Assembly: GCA_040511595.1 (NCBI GenBank)
Contig: JBEVGU010000055.1
Span: 1 to 10,331, forward strand
Reading direction: 5' to 3'
Length of the DNA stretch: 10,331 bases
Source: JAOUEA01 sp040511595
GTDB taxonomy: Bacteria; Actinomycetota; UBA4738; HRBIN12
Position numbers and translations under genes: made by a program. Every line of letters begins with the position of its first letter. The first letter of the stretch is position 1. Under the pieces are notes generated by a model. That model did not search any database, was not told the origin of the DNA, and saw nothing but the letters and a program-made list of their open reading frames with translations. Below, piece by piece: positions 1-6,014 of this stretch.

Positions 1-48
1 CAGCGACCGCGGCGCGGCGGTTGCCGGGCAGTGTATCGACGTGACCCG

Positions 49-54
49 TAGGCT
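49..54 (+). promoter_or_regulatory. -10-like hexamer of a possible leaderless promoter (cupin)
   Basis: TAGGCT lies 8 bases before the ATG at 63. No convincing Shine-Dalgarno is present and no -35 was recognised. The placement matches the pattern seen before four other genes in this window, so transcription probably begins at or next to the start codon. This is the weakest spacing of the set. Confidence 0.4.
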
Positions 55-62
55 GAGCGGGC

Positions 63-392
63 ATGAAAGCGCGAGACATGAGGGACCTCGTCTGGTTCGA
101 CGACGAGGCCGCCCGAACCGAGGTCTTGTTCGAGTCCGATCGCATCTGGAGCCAATTGGTGTGCCTGCAGGGCGCCCAGGGCATCGGCCCAGTCGCGGAT
201 GCCGGCTCGGATGCCATCGTCTCGGTGCTGGCGGGCGAGGTCGCGGTCCAGCTGGGCAAGAGCCGCACGCGCATGGCGCAATGGCACGCCGTGCTCGTGC
301 CGGCGGGCACCGAACTGACGATCCGCAACGCGTCGGAAGACCCCTCCGTCGTGCAGGTGACGACGGCACCTCCGCCCGCGCCGCAGGTCTGA
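63..392 (+). CDS. Small cupin-fold protein lacking canonical metal ligands
   Basis: This 109-residue protein is short enough to be a single cupin barrel. The part that resembles cupin motif 1 runs from about residue 41 to 60 and ends in VLAGEV. Motif 2 is the stretch around PAGTELTIRN (80-89). The histidines and glutamate that normally bind metal in motif 1 are absent, and the motif 2 histidine position is a leucine. It therefore probably does not bind metal in the usual way and may be a binding or structural cupin; no substrate can be inferred. No signal peptide or membrane segment is seen. An ATG at 78 (MRDLVWF) is an alternative start, but the hexamer at 49-54 favours 63. The gene stands alone and converges on the thiamine pyrophosphokinase gene with about 210 bases between them. 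The family call rests on fold-like motifs only. Confidence 0.7.
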   Translation: MKARDMRDLVWFDDEAARTEVLFESDRIWSQLVCLQGAQGIGPVADAGSDAIVSVLAGEVAVQLGKSRTRMAQWHAVLVPAGTELTIRNASEDPSVVQVTTAPPPAPQV

Positions 393-602
393 CGACGCTC
401 GCCGGGTTCGCCTCGATGCGACCGGACGTGCCCACGCGGAAGCGATCGATGGCCCCGGCGATCACAGCGGTCACCGCCAATCAGCACCACGCACGTCGCC
501 ATGGCGTGCCCGACTCCCCGAGGCGATGGCGAACGCGAAGGCTCGGTCAGCCCGCGGTGCTCGGGTTCGGTGAGCTCGTCGAGACCGGACGGCGCCGATC
601 CA
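393..602. other. Intergenic region with no recognised gene
   Basis: This is the gap between the convergent cupin and thiamine pyrophosphokinase genes. Frames here are open only because of the base composition. The longest start-initiated minus-strand frame runs antisense through the cupin gene and has no recognisable domain. No rho-independent terminator with a T tract, no tRNA and no direct repeat was seen. Confidence 0.5.
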
Positions 603-1238
603 TCAGGCCTCCTCACCTGGACGCACCGCGATCACGACGCCGCGCCCGACCTCGACCTCCGCACGCTCCCCGAGGAAGCGGTTGCTGACGCCCAGGCTCG
701 AGCCCTCGTCCAGCACCGCGTCGTCGAGGGGCCACCGGAGTCCCTCGGTTCGCACGCCGCCAGCCGACCCGCCGACGGCGAACAGGCTGATCAGCTCGCC
801 GGGAGCGCCGAACAGCTCTCGGCGGCCTCGCACGACGTGCAGGAGCGACGCGCCGAACACGGCGTCGAGCTCGACCTCGGTGTAGCGAGGCGACGCTAAC
901 AGCAGGGCGTTCCCGAGCAAATGGTCGAGCCGGCCACCGCTCCCCCCGACGACGACGACCCGGCCGACGCCGACCCCGATCGAGGCCGTGATCGCGAGGT
1001 CGAGGTCGGTCGAATCCTTGTCCTCGGGATACCGGCGCACCTGCCCGCCCGCCCGCTCGAACGCCTCGAGATCGGCCTCGCGCACGGAGTCGAGGTCCCC
1101 CACGACGAGGTCGACGTGCACGCCGAGACGGTTCGCCTCGGCGAGCCCCACGTCGGCAGCCACGACGAGCGCGTCGTCGGGCACCTCGAGTGGGACGCGC
1201 GACGTGCCGCCGCCGCAGAAGATGAATGCGGTCCGCAC
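603..1238 (-). CDS. thiN: Thiamine pyrophosphokinase
   Basis: The enzyme transfers pyrophosphate from ATP to thiamine to give thiamine pyrophosphate (TPP) in the cytoplasm. The 211 residues fit the family length. Motifs in order are AADVGL (27-32), the acidic GDLDS (47-51), DKDSTDLDLA (73-82), GGRLDHLLGN (101-110), GLRWPL (166-171) and SLGVSNRF (181-188). The last two belong to the C-terminal thiamine-binding beta domain, so the protein is complete. The reading frame stays open far upstream, but the GTG at 1238 is the right start. It falls just after the TPP riboswitch, and upstream codons would lie within the aptamer and neighbouring gene. A GGAGGG at 1256-1251 can serve as ribosome binding site, with a rather long 12-base spacing. 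TPP should repress translation by closing the aptamer, a feedback loop on the enzyme that makes TPP. No other thiamine gene is in the window, so this is probably a salvage or final-step gene standing alone. Confidence 0.95.
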   Translation of the reverse strand: MRTAFIFCGGGTSRVPLEVPDDALVVAADVGLAEANRLGVHVDLVVGDLDSVREADLEAFERAGGQVRRYPEDKDSTDLDLAITASIGVGVGRVVVVGGSGGRLDHLLGNALLLASPRYTEVELDAVFGASLLHVVRGRRELFGAPGELISLFAVGGSAGGVRTEGLRWPLDDAVLDEGSSLGVSNRFLGERAEVEVGRGVVIAVRPGEEA

Positions 1239-1241
1239 CTG

Positions 1242-1341
1242 GTGGGAACTCCCTCCGCCGGCATTACCCGGATCAGGTTCGTCGGGTCGCCGGCGCTGCA
1301 GCCGGCCTCTCAGCCCGGTCACCCGAGCTCCCCGTGTTCTC
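1242..1341 (-). ncRNA. TPP riboswitch (THI element)
   Basis: The minus strand carries the conserved elements of the THI aptamer in order. CTGAGA (1313-1308) is the pyrimidine-sensing loop. GAACCTGATC (1280-1271) and GGTAATGCC (1268-1260) form the pyrophosphate-sensing arm, and GGAGGGAG closes the 3' side. The outer P1 stem can be drawn as GAAC (1339-1336) with GTTC (1249-1246). A variable P3 arm is formed by CCGGC and GCCGG around 1306-1290. The aptamer ends seven bases before the GTG start of thiN. There is no room for a separate terminator, so control is most likely at translation initiation. The candidate Shine-Dalgarno lies inside the aptamer itself. Confidence 0.95.
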
Positions 1342-1347
1342 CTCCAG

Positions 1348-1353
1348 AGTATA
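1348..1353 (-). promoter_or_regulatory. -10 box for the riboswitch-thiN transcript
   Basis: TATACT on the minus strand (1353 down to 1348) is a near-consensus -10 hexamer. A start site 6-8 bases downstream would put the 5' end at about 1341, almost exactly at the riboswitch P1 stem. No good -35 hexamer was found at 16-18 bases upstream, where the sequence is GC-rich. Confidence 0.6.
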
Positions 1354-1384
1354 CGGGCGACTAGATGCTGGGCGCCGCTCACCC

Positions 1385-1837
1385 TCAGGCTCGAACCGGC
1401 CCGGCGGCGATCAGGTGCGCCCGGAACCCTTGCATCGCTCGGTCCATCAGCGCCCGCATGATCGGGCCGTACACGCGTGCCGCGAGTTCGCCCACGAACG
1501 GCACCGCGAGCCGGACGTCCTCGCGCCACGTGAAGAGCGTGCCACCGACGACCGGATCGAGCGTCCAGGCGCCTTCGCCCTCCACGAGCCGTCCGTGACG
1601 GATGTCGAGCCGGCGCGGAGGATCCCACCCCGTCACCTGCATCGGTTCGGTGAACACCGCGACACCGAACAGCCGTGTGCGCACCTCGAGCCGCACCCCG
1701 ACACCCTCCCGCTGATCGGAGACGACCGTGACGCGGTCGGCGTCGAGCATCCAGTCGGCCTGGCGCTCCCAGTCCATCAACGCGTTCCAGGCTTCCTCGA
1801 TCCGAACCGGGAGCACGGTGTCGCGTTCCACGAGCAC
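1385..1837 (-). CDS. SRPBCC-family (polyketide cyclase/dehydrase-like) protein
   Basis: This 150-residue protein resembles the START/Bet v1-like SRPBCC fold, a helix-grip with a hydrophobic ligand cavity. It begins with LVERDTVLPVRIEEAWNALMDWERQADW, a strand followed by the helix typical of polyketide_cyc2 proteins. Strand-rich central sequence follows (GVRLEVRTRLFGVAVF, and GWDPPRRLDIRHG near residue 80), then GTLFTWREDVRLAVPF. It ends with a long C-terminal helix (ARVYGPIMRALMDRAMQGFRAHL). The ligand is unknown. The frame extends 27 codons upstream to 1918 across the divergent gene start, but the GTG at 1837 fits better: a TACACT hexamer sits exactly 7 bases before it and the homologous-looking sequence begins there. 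It lies upstream of thiN on the same strand, but thiN has its own promoter and riboswitch in the gap. Confidence 0.8.
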   Translation of the reverse strand: MLVERDTVLPVRIEEAWNALMDWERQADWMLDADRVTVVSDQREGVGVRLEVRTRLFGVAVFTEPMQVTGWDPPRRLDIRHGRLVEGEGAWTLDPVVGGTLFTWREDVRLAVPFVGELAARVYGPIMRALMDRAMQGFRAHLIAAGPVRA

Positions 1838-1859
1838 GCCGGCCAGTGTAGGCCGGCGT
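1836..1859. promoter_or_regulatory. Perfect inverted repeat enclosing the SRPBCC -10 box
   Basis: ACGCCGGCC (1836-1844) and GGCCGGCGT (1851-1859) are perfect 9-base inverted arms around AGTGTA. On the minus strand the six-base centre reads TACACT. That is a good -10 hexamer, followed by seven bases and then the GTG at 1837. The dyad covers both the -10 element and the start codon. A repressor bound here would block initiation; in RNA the downstream arm would be at the very 5' end. It could also be a chance product of GC-rich sequence. Confidence 0.5.
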
Positions 1860-1879
1860 CTGCTCCGACCCGTCCCGCA

Positions 1880-1885
1880 TAGACT
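1880..1885 (+). promoter_or_regulatory. -10 hexamer of a leaderless promoter (methyltransferase)
   Basis: TAGACT is followed by exactly seven bases and then the ATG at 1893. No Shine-Dalgarno is visible in the gap. This spacing places the predicted transcription start at the initiation codon. It argues for the ATG at 1893 over the in-frame ATG at 1917. Confidence 0.55.
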
Positions 1886-1892
1886 GCCAGCG

Positions 1893-2504
1893 ATGCCCGA
1901 GAGCGACACGAGGGCCATGGCGTCCTATTACGAGCGTCGCGCTCCCGAGTACGACGACTGGTACTTGGGTCTGGGCCTGTTCCGCGAGCGCGAGCGTCCT
2001 GGGTGGACCGAGGAGCTGGCCGAGGTCGTTCGGGCGATGCGATCGCTCGATCCTTCGTGCACGGTGGACGTGGGGTGCGGCACGGGGTTCATCTCGCGAC
2101 ACCTGCCCGGCGATCTCGTCGGGCTCGACCGCAGCCAGGCGATGTTGGAAGCGGCGAGCTCCCGCGTCCCCGACCGCGTGCGAGCCGACGGAACATGCCT
2201 CCCGTTCGGCGACGACGGTGTCGACCGCATCTTCACCGGCCACTTCTACGGGCACCTCCGGCGCCCCGAGCGAGCGCGGTTCCTCCGGGAGGCCAGGCGG
2301 GTGGCACGCGATCTCGTGGTCCTCGACGCCGCCCGGCGCGAGGGCCTCCCGGCCGAGGAGATGCAGACCCGGGTCCTGTCCGACGGCTCGACGCATCAGG
2401 TCTACAAGCGCTTCTTTACCGCCCCCGCGCTTCTCCACGAGCTGGGCGGCGGAAGCACGCTGCACGAGGGGCGATGGTTCGTGCTGGTCAGCTCGCCTCG
2501 GTGA
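1893..2504 (+). CDS. Class I SAM-dependent methyltransferase
   Basis: The 203-residue protein has a single Rossmann-like methyltransferase domain. Motif I is VDVGCGTGF (58-66), binding S-adenosylmethionine. The acidic residue after strand 2 is D79 in LVGLDRSQAM. ADGTCLPFGDDGVDRIF (98-114) is the Methyltransf_11-type motif that ends in the substrate-facing strand. The N-terminal ASYYERRAPEYDDWY helix is typical of small-molecule methyltransferases of this group. Substrate cannot be assigned. It is divergent from the SRPBCC gene with 55 bases between starts and lies 31 bases before hutI on the same strand. However, hutI has its own leaderless-type hexamer, so co-transcription is not certain. 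An ATG at 1917 is an alternative start that drops eight residues. Confidence 0.9.
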   Translation: MPESDTRAMASYYERRAPEYDDWYLGLGLFRERERPGWTEELAEVVRAMRSLDPSCTVDVGCGTGFISRHLPGDLVGLDRSQAMLEAASSRVPDRVRADGTCLPFGDDGVDRIFTGHFYGHLRRPERARFLREARRVARDLVVLDAARREGLPAEEMQTRVLSDGSTHQVYKRFFTAPALLHELGGGSTLHEGRWFVLVSSPR

Positions 2505-2523
2505 GAGGCGCGACCGAGGCGGC

Positions 2524-2529
2524 TACGCT
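2524..2529 (+). promoter_or_regulatory. -10 hexamer of a leaderless promoter (hutI)
   Basis: TACGCT is followed by six bases and the ATG at 2536. No ribosome binding site precedes this ATG. The hexamer lies 20 bases after the methyltransferase stop codon, so hutI may be transcribed independently. Confidence 0.45.
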
Positions 2530-2535
2530 TCGGTG

Positions 2536-3750
2536 ATGGCGCGCGGGGCGGCGGTGGCGATGGCGATGGCCGGCGCGCAGGGTGACCGGGCATCCGCACG
2601 CCCCGCGCACCGGCGCGGCGATGGCGTCGGCGTCGCCTGGGACGACGATGGCACGATCGTCTTCGTCGGCGCGGCGGCCGAGCTTCCTTGGCAGCCGTCC
2701 ATCGGAACGCCTGACCGGGGATGCCTCGTGCCCGGGTTCGTCGACTGCCACACGCACGTGCCGTTCATCGGGTGGCGCGCCGACGAGTTCGAGGCACGGC
2801 TCCGCGGCGTCTCGTACCGAGCGCTGCACGGCGGCGACGGCGGCATCTTCCGATCCTCACGGATGTTCGCCGAAGCGAGTGACGACGAGGTGCTGAGCTT
2901 CTCGCGCGCGCTGCTGACCGAGATGCTCGCCCTGGGAACGACCGCGCTCGAGCTCAAGACCGGCTACGGACTCTCGGTGGACCAGGAGCTGCGGGCCGCG
3001 CGGCTCGCGCGCAGGCTCGCCGACGACGTGCCGCAGACGTGCACGGTCACGTTGCTCGCCGCCCATGCCGTGCCGCCCGGTGTGGCCCGCACGGAGTGGG
3101 TCCGCACCGCGTGCACGGAACTGATCCCCGAGGCTGCGAGGCAGGGGCTGGCCGACGCGGTCGACGTTTACGTCGAGGACATCGCGTTCTCCCTCGACGA
3201 CCTGGAGGCGATCGCGGGAACGGCGAGCGCGGCCGGCCTCGCCGTGCGCGTCCACGCCGACCAGCTCGGCGATTCGGGGGCCGCTGCCGCCGCGGCGCGC
3301 CTGGGTGCGCGCAGCGCCGACCACCTCAACCACTGCTCGCCTGAGGGTGTCGCGGCACTGGCGTCGGGCGAGACCGTCGCCGGACTGCTCCCGGCATCGA
3401 CGTTCTTCCTGCGAGGCAGGCCCGCCCCCGTAGCGGCCCTTCGCGAGGCCGGCATCCCGATCGCGCTCGCGAGCGACGCGAACCCCGGCACCTCGCCCGT
3501 GGTCTCGATGCCGGAGGTGATCGCGATGGCTGCCGGCGTGTACGAGGTGCCGCCGCTCGAAGCACTCACCGCGACGACGCTCAATCCCGCGTGGGTGCTC
3601 GGCCTCGCGGGCCGTCTCGGCACGCTCGAGATCGGCAAGCGCGCCGACGTGGTGCTGCTCGAGGAGCCGTCGTTCGCCCAGGTGCCGTATCGGCCGGGAC
3701 ACGTCCCGGTCGTGGCGACCGTCGTGGGCGGCGTGCACCGCGAGCCCTGA
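2536..3750 (+). CDS. hutI: Imidazolonepropionase
   Basis: HutI opens the imidazolone ring of 4-imidazolone-5-propionate to give N-formimino-L-glutamate, the third step of histidine degradation. The 404 residues fit the amidohydrolase family. Metal and substrate motifs are H72 and H74 in VDCHTHVPF, KTGYGL (141-146), H177 in AAHAVPP, E214 in VDVYVEDIAF, H240 in HADQL, H263 in DHLNH, and D314 in ASDANPGTSP. The C-terminal NPAWVLGL...GKRADVVLL closes the small beta domain typical of the superfamily. The first 30 residues are Ala/Arg-rich and unlike the usual HutI start, where a beta strand and an N-A-x-L-x-T-like segment are expected. The start is therefore uncertain, although no better start is visible. 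It converges on hutH with 30 bases between the stops. Confidence 0.95.
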   Translation: MARGAAVAMAMAGAQGDRASARPAHRRGDGVGVAWDDDGTIVFVGAAAELPWQPSIGTPDRGCLVPGFVDCHTHVPFIGWRADEFEARLRGVSYRALHGGDGGIFRSSRMFAEASDDEVLSFSRALLTEMLALGTTALELKTGYGLSVDQELRAARLARRLADDVPQTCTVTLLAAHAVPPGVARTEWVRTACTELIPEAARQGLADAVDVYVEDIAFSLDDLEAIAGTASAAGLAVRVHADQLGDSGAAAAAARLGARSADHLNHCSPEGVAALASGETVAGLLPASTFFLRGRPAPVAALREAGIPIALASDANPGTSPVVSMPEVIAMAAGVYEVPPLEALTATTLNPAWVLGLAGRLGTLEIGKRADVVLLEEPSFAQVPYRPGHVPVVATVVGGVHREP

Positions 3751-3780
3751 TCCACGTTCCATACCGCCGGGCGCTCGCGC

Positions 3781-5307
3781 TCAGGCGAGAGGGCCGACCG
3801 CTGCTTCCGCGGCCTCGACCAGGTCGCCCTCGTGGACCAGGTCCACGGCCCCGGCGATGTCGGGACCGAACTCGCGGTCGGCGTCGAAGAACCGCACGCG
3901 TCTCCTGATCGCGTCGTGCACAGCGCGAGTGGCGGGCCCGGGGCCCAGCGGAGCCCGCAGGTCGAGCGCCTGCGCGGCACCGAGCGCCTCGAGCGCGATC
4001 ACGGTCTCGGCGTTGCCCACGACCTCACGCGCGTGCCGGGCCGAGATCATGCCCATGCTCACGTGGTCCTCCTGCCCGGCGCTGGACGGGATGGAGTCGA
4101 CCGACGCGGGGTGGGCGAGCGACTTGCACTCGCTCACCAACGAGGCGGCGGTGTATTGCACGAGCATGAAGCCGGAGTTCAGGCCCGCCCCGTGCACCAG
4201 GAACGGCGGCAGGCCGTTCGACTGGTGCTCGTCGAGCAACCGGTAGAGGCGCCGCTCGGAGATCGACGCGAGCGAGACGAGCGCCGTTGCCACGGTGTCG
4301 AGCGCCACGGCCACGGGCTGGCCGTGGAAGTTGCCGCCCGCGATCACCTCACCGCCGTGGAGCACGATCGGGTTGTCGCTGACGCTGTTCACCTCGATGC
4401 GCAGCACCTGCCCGGCGTACGCGAGCGCGTCGCGGGTGGCGCCGTGCACCTGCGGAGCGCATCGCAGCGAGTATGCGTCCTGCACGAGGTGCGGCGAGTC
4501 GCGATGGGACGCCAGCACGGGCGAGTTCGCCAGCAGCCGCCGGAGGTTCGAGGCGCTCGCGGTCTGCCCGGGATGGGGGCGCAGCGATTGCAGACGCTCG
4601 TCGAACGGCCGGTCTGTGCCCAGCGAGGCTTCGATCGTCATGGCGGCGACCACGTCGGCGGTGCGTGCGAGCGTGGCGGCGCGTTCGGTGGCGATGATGC
4701 CGATGGCCAGCATGCCCTGGGTGCCGTTCACGAGCGACAGGCCTTCCTTGGCCTCGAGCGTGAGCGTCTGCAGGCCGGCCCGAGCCATGGCGGCGCGGGC
4801 CGGCTGCTCCCCGCCCTCGCGCGTGAGCACCGCGCCGTCGCCGATCAACGGCAGCGCGAGGTTGGCGAGCGGGGCGAGGTCGCCCGACGCCCCGAGCGAC
4901 CCCTGCTGCGGCACCGCGGGGATCACGTCCTCGTTCAGCATCGAGACCATGAGGTCGACGACCTCGGGACGGACCCCCGAATGACCTAGGGCGAGCACGT
5001 GGGCACGGAGTACCATCATCGCGCGCGCCTCGTCACGCGGCAGCGGCGTGCCCACAGCCGTGGCGTGAGACCGGACGATGCCGTGTTGCAGCGTCGATGC
5101 CTGCGAAGGGTCCACGCGGGTATGGGCGAGCCCGCCGAAGCCGGTCGTCACCCCGTAGACCGTGTCGCCGCTCGCGACCGCGTCGTCGATCACCGCCCGC
5201 GCCGCGGCGACCCGCGCGCGAGCCTTGTCGCCGAACGCCACCGGCGCGCCGCCTGCCACGGCGAGGACGTCCGCGGGCTCGAGGTGCTCGCCGAGCTCGA
5301 CGCTCAT
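3781..5307 (-). CDS. hutH: Histidine ammonia-lyase
   Basis: HutH removes ammonia from L-histidine to give trans-urocanate, the first step of the pathway. The 508 residues match the usual length of about 510. The Ala-Ser-Gly triad that forms the MIO electrophile is at 140-142 in GSLGASGDLAPLANL. Other family marks are YGVTTGFG with Y51, LQHGIVRSH (73-81), NGTQ (194-197), VSDNPIV (309-315), NFHGQPVA (326-333) and QEDHVSMG (412-419). All expected catalytic segments are present, so it should be active. The ATG overlaps the stop of the S51 peptidase gene (ATGA, 5307-5304) and no independent ribosome binding site is obvious, so translation is probably coupled. It is the last gene of the hutU-S51-hutH operon. 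Confidence 0.98.
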   Translation of the reverse strand: MSVELGEHLEPADVLAVAGGAPVAFGDKARARVAAARAVIDDAVASGDTVYGVTTGFGGLAHTRVDPSQASTLQHGIVRSHATAVGTPLPRDEARAMMVLRAHVLALGHSGVRPEVVDLMVSMLNEDVIPAVPQQGSLGASGDLAPLANLALPLIGDGAVLTREGGEQPARAAMARAGLQTLTLEAKEGLSLVNGTQGMLAIGIIATERAATLARTADVVAAMTIEASLGTDRPFDERLQSLRPHPGQTASASNLRRLLANSPVLASHRDSPHLVQDAYSLRCAPQVHGATRDALAYAGQVLRIEVNSVSDNPIVLHGGEVIAGGNFHGQPVAVALDTVATALVSLASISERRLYRLLDEHQSNGLPPFLVHGAGLNSGFMLVQYTAASLVSECKSLAHPASVDSIPSSAGQEDHVSMGMISARHAREVVGNAETVIALEALGAAQALDLRAPLGPGPATRAVHDAIRRRVRFFDADREFGPDIAGAVDLVHEGDLVEAAEAAVGPLA

Positions 5308-6014
5308 GCAGGAACACCGGCCAACGGCGTGACCTCGAACGGTGTCTCGACCACGCCGCCCTGCGGCCCCGGCGCGACGCGACGGGCGCCCGCCGCCGGA
5401 TCCGACGCGAGCACCTCAGCGACCTCGTCGCCGATGAGGTGCACGGCGGCCAGGTCGTCGCACGCGATGCCGGGAGGCAACGCGCCTTCCCCGACGAGCC
5501 GCTCGAACGACGGGCGGCGGGCAGGCTCGGAATCGTAGTGGGGGCAGAAACTGCCCGGCACGAGCCCCAGCCCGTCGTGGAGCGGGTCGGCTCGCCCGAG
5601 CAGGTACGAGTCGGTGGTGCTCGCCTCGAACCAGCAGTTCGCCCCGGCGCTGCCACCGGCGAGCACGACTCCAGCCTCCCGGGCCTCGCGCAGGATCGCG
5701 TCGAGGCCGTGCGCTCGCCACACGGCCAGCATGTTCAGGGTGTTGCCGCCGCCGACGAGCACGACATCCTGAGCGAGCACGAGCGAGCGTAGATCCTGCA
5801 CGGTGCGATCGAACAACGAGAGCACGGCAGGCTCCCACCGACGGGCCGGGAACGCCCGGAAGAACGCCGCCACGCTTCGGTCGTTGTCGCCGGTGGCGGT
5901 GGGCACCGAGAGCAATCTCGGCCTGGACGCGCCGGTGAGCTCGAAGATGAACCGGAAGATCGGATCGTCGGGCCACTGCCCGCCGCCCATCGCCACGATG
6001 TGGGGCCCGCTCAC
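5304..6014 (-). CDS. Peptidase family S51 (dipeptidase E-like) hydrolase in the hut operon
   Basis: This 236-residue protein has the class I glutamine-amidotransferase-like fold used by dipeptidase E and cyanophycinase. The nucleophile elbow is AGGSAGA with S122. H159 in FCPHYDSE lies 37 residues later, the same spacing as Ser120 and His157 in Salmonella PepE, and D135 is nearby. The N-terminal VAMGGGQWP and VVLVGGGNTLNML (84-96) are typical of the family. Known members cleave Asp-X dipeptides or beta-aspartyl-arginine polymers, but the substrate here is not determined. The GTG start overlaps the hutU stop (GTGA, 6014-6011), with a G-rich ribosome binding site (GGGGGGAG) just upstream. Its stop overlaps the hutH start. 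Sitting between two histidine-degradation genes, it may act on a histidine dipeptide or a pathway intermediate; this is inference. Confidence 0.88.
   Translation of the reverse strand: MSGPHIVAMGGGQWPDDPIFRFIFELTGASRPRLLSVPTATGDNDRSVAAFFRAFPARRWEPAVLSLFDRTVQDLRSLVLAQDVVLVGGGNTLNMLAVWRAHGLDAILREAREAGVVLAGGSAGANCWFEASTTDSYLLGRADPLHDGLGLVPGSFCPHYDSEPARRPSFERLVGEGALPPGIACDDLAAVHLIGDEVAEVLASDPAAGARRVAPGPQGGVVETPFEVTPLAGVPA

Noticed and set aside
41..688. Plus-strand open frame overlapping the cupin and the end of thiN
   Set aside because: It is Arg/Pro-rich with no domain, and conflicts with the better-supported cupin and thiN genes.
1239..2465. Upstream extension of the thiN reading frame on the minus strand (to 620 residues in total)
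   Set aside because: It runs through the TPP riboswitch and antisense to the SRPBCC-methyltransferase region, with no recognisable domain before the kinase. It is open only because of GC-rich composition.
3774..3789. Possible bidirectional terminator between hutI and hutH (CTCGC/GCGAG)
   Set aside because: The arms are only five bases, there is no T tract on either strand, and one arm lies inside hutH. Chance is likely.
3832..4989. Long plus-strand open frame antisense to hutH
   Set aside because: It is a shadow of hutH with low-complexity Arg/His/Gly composition and no motif.
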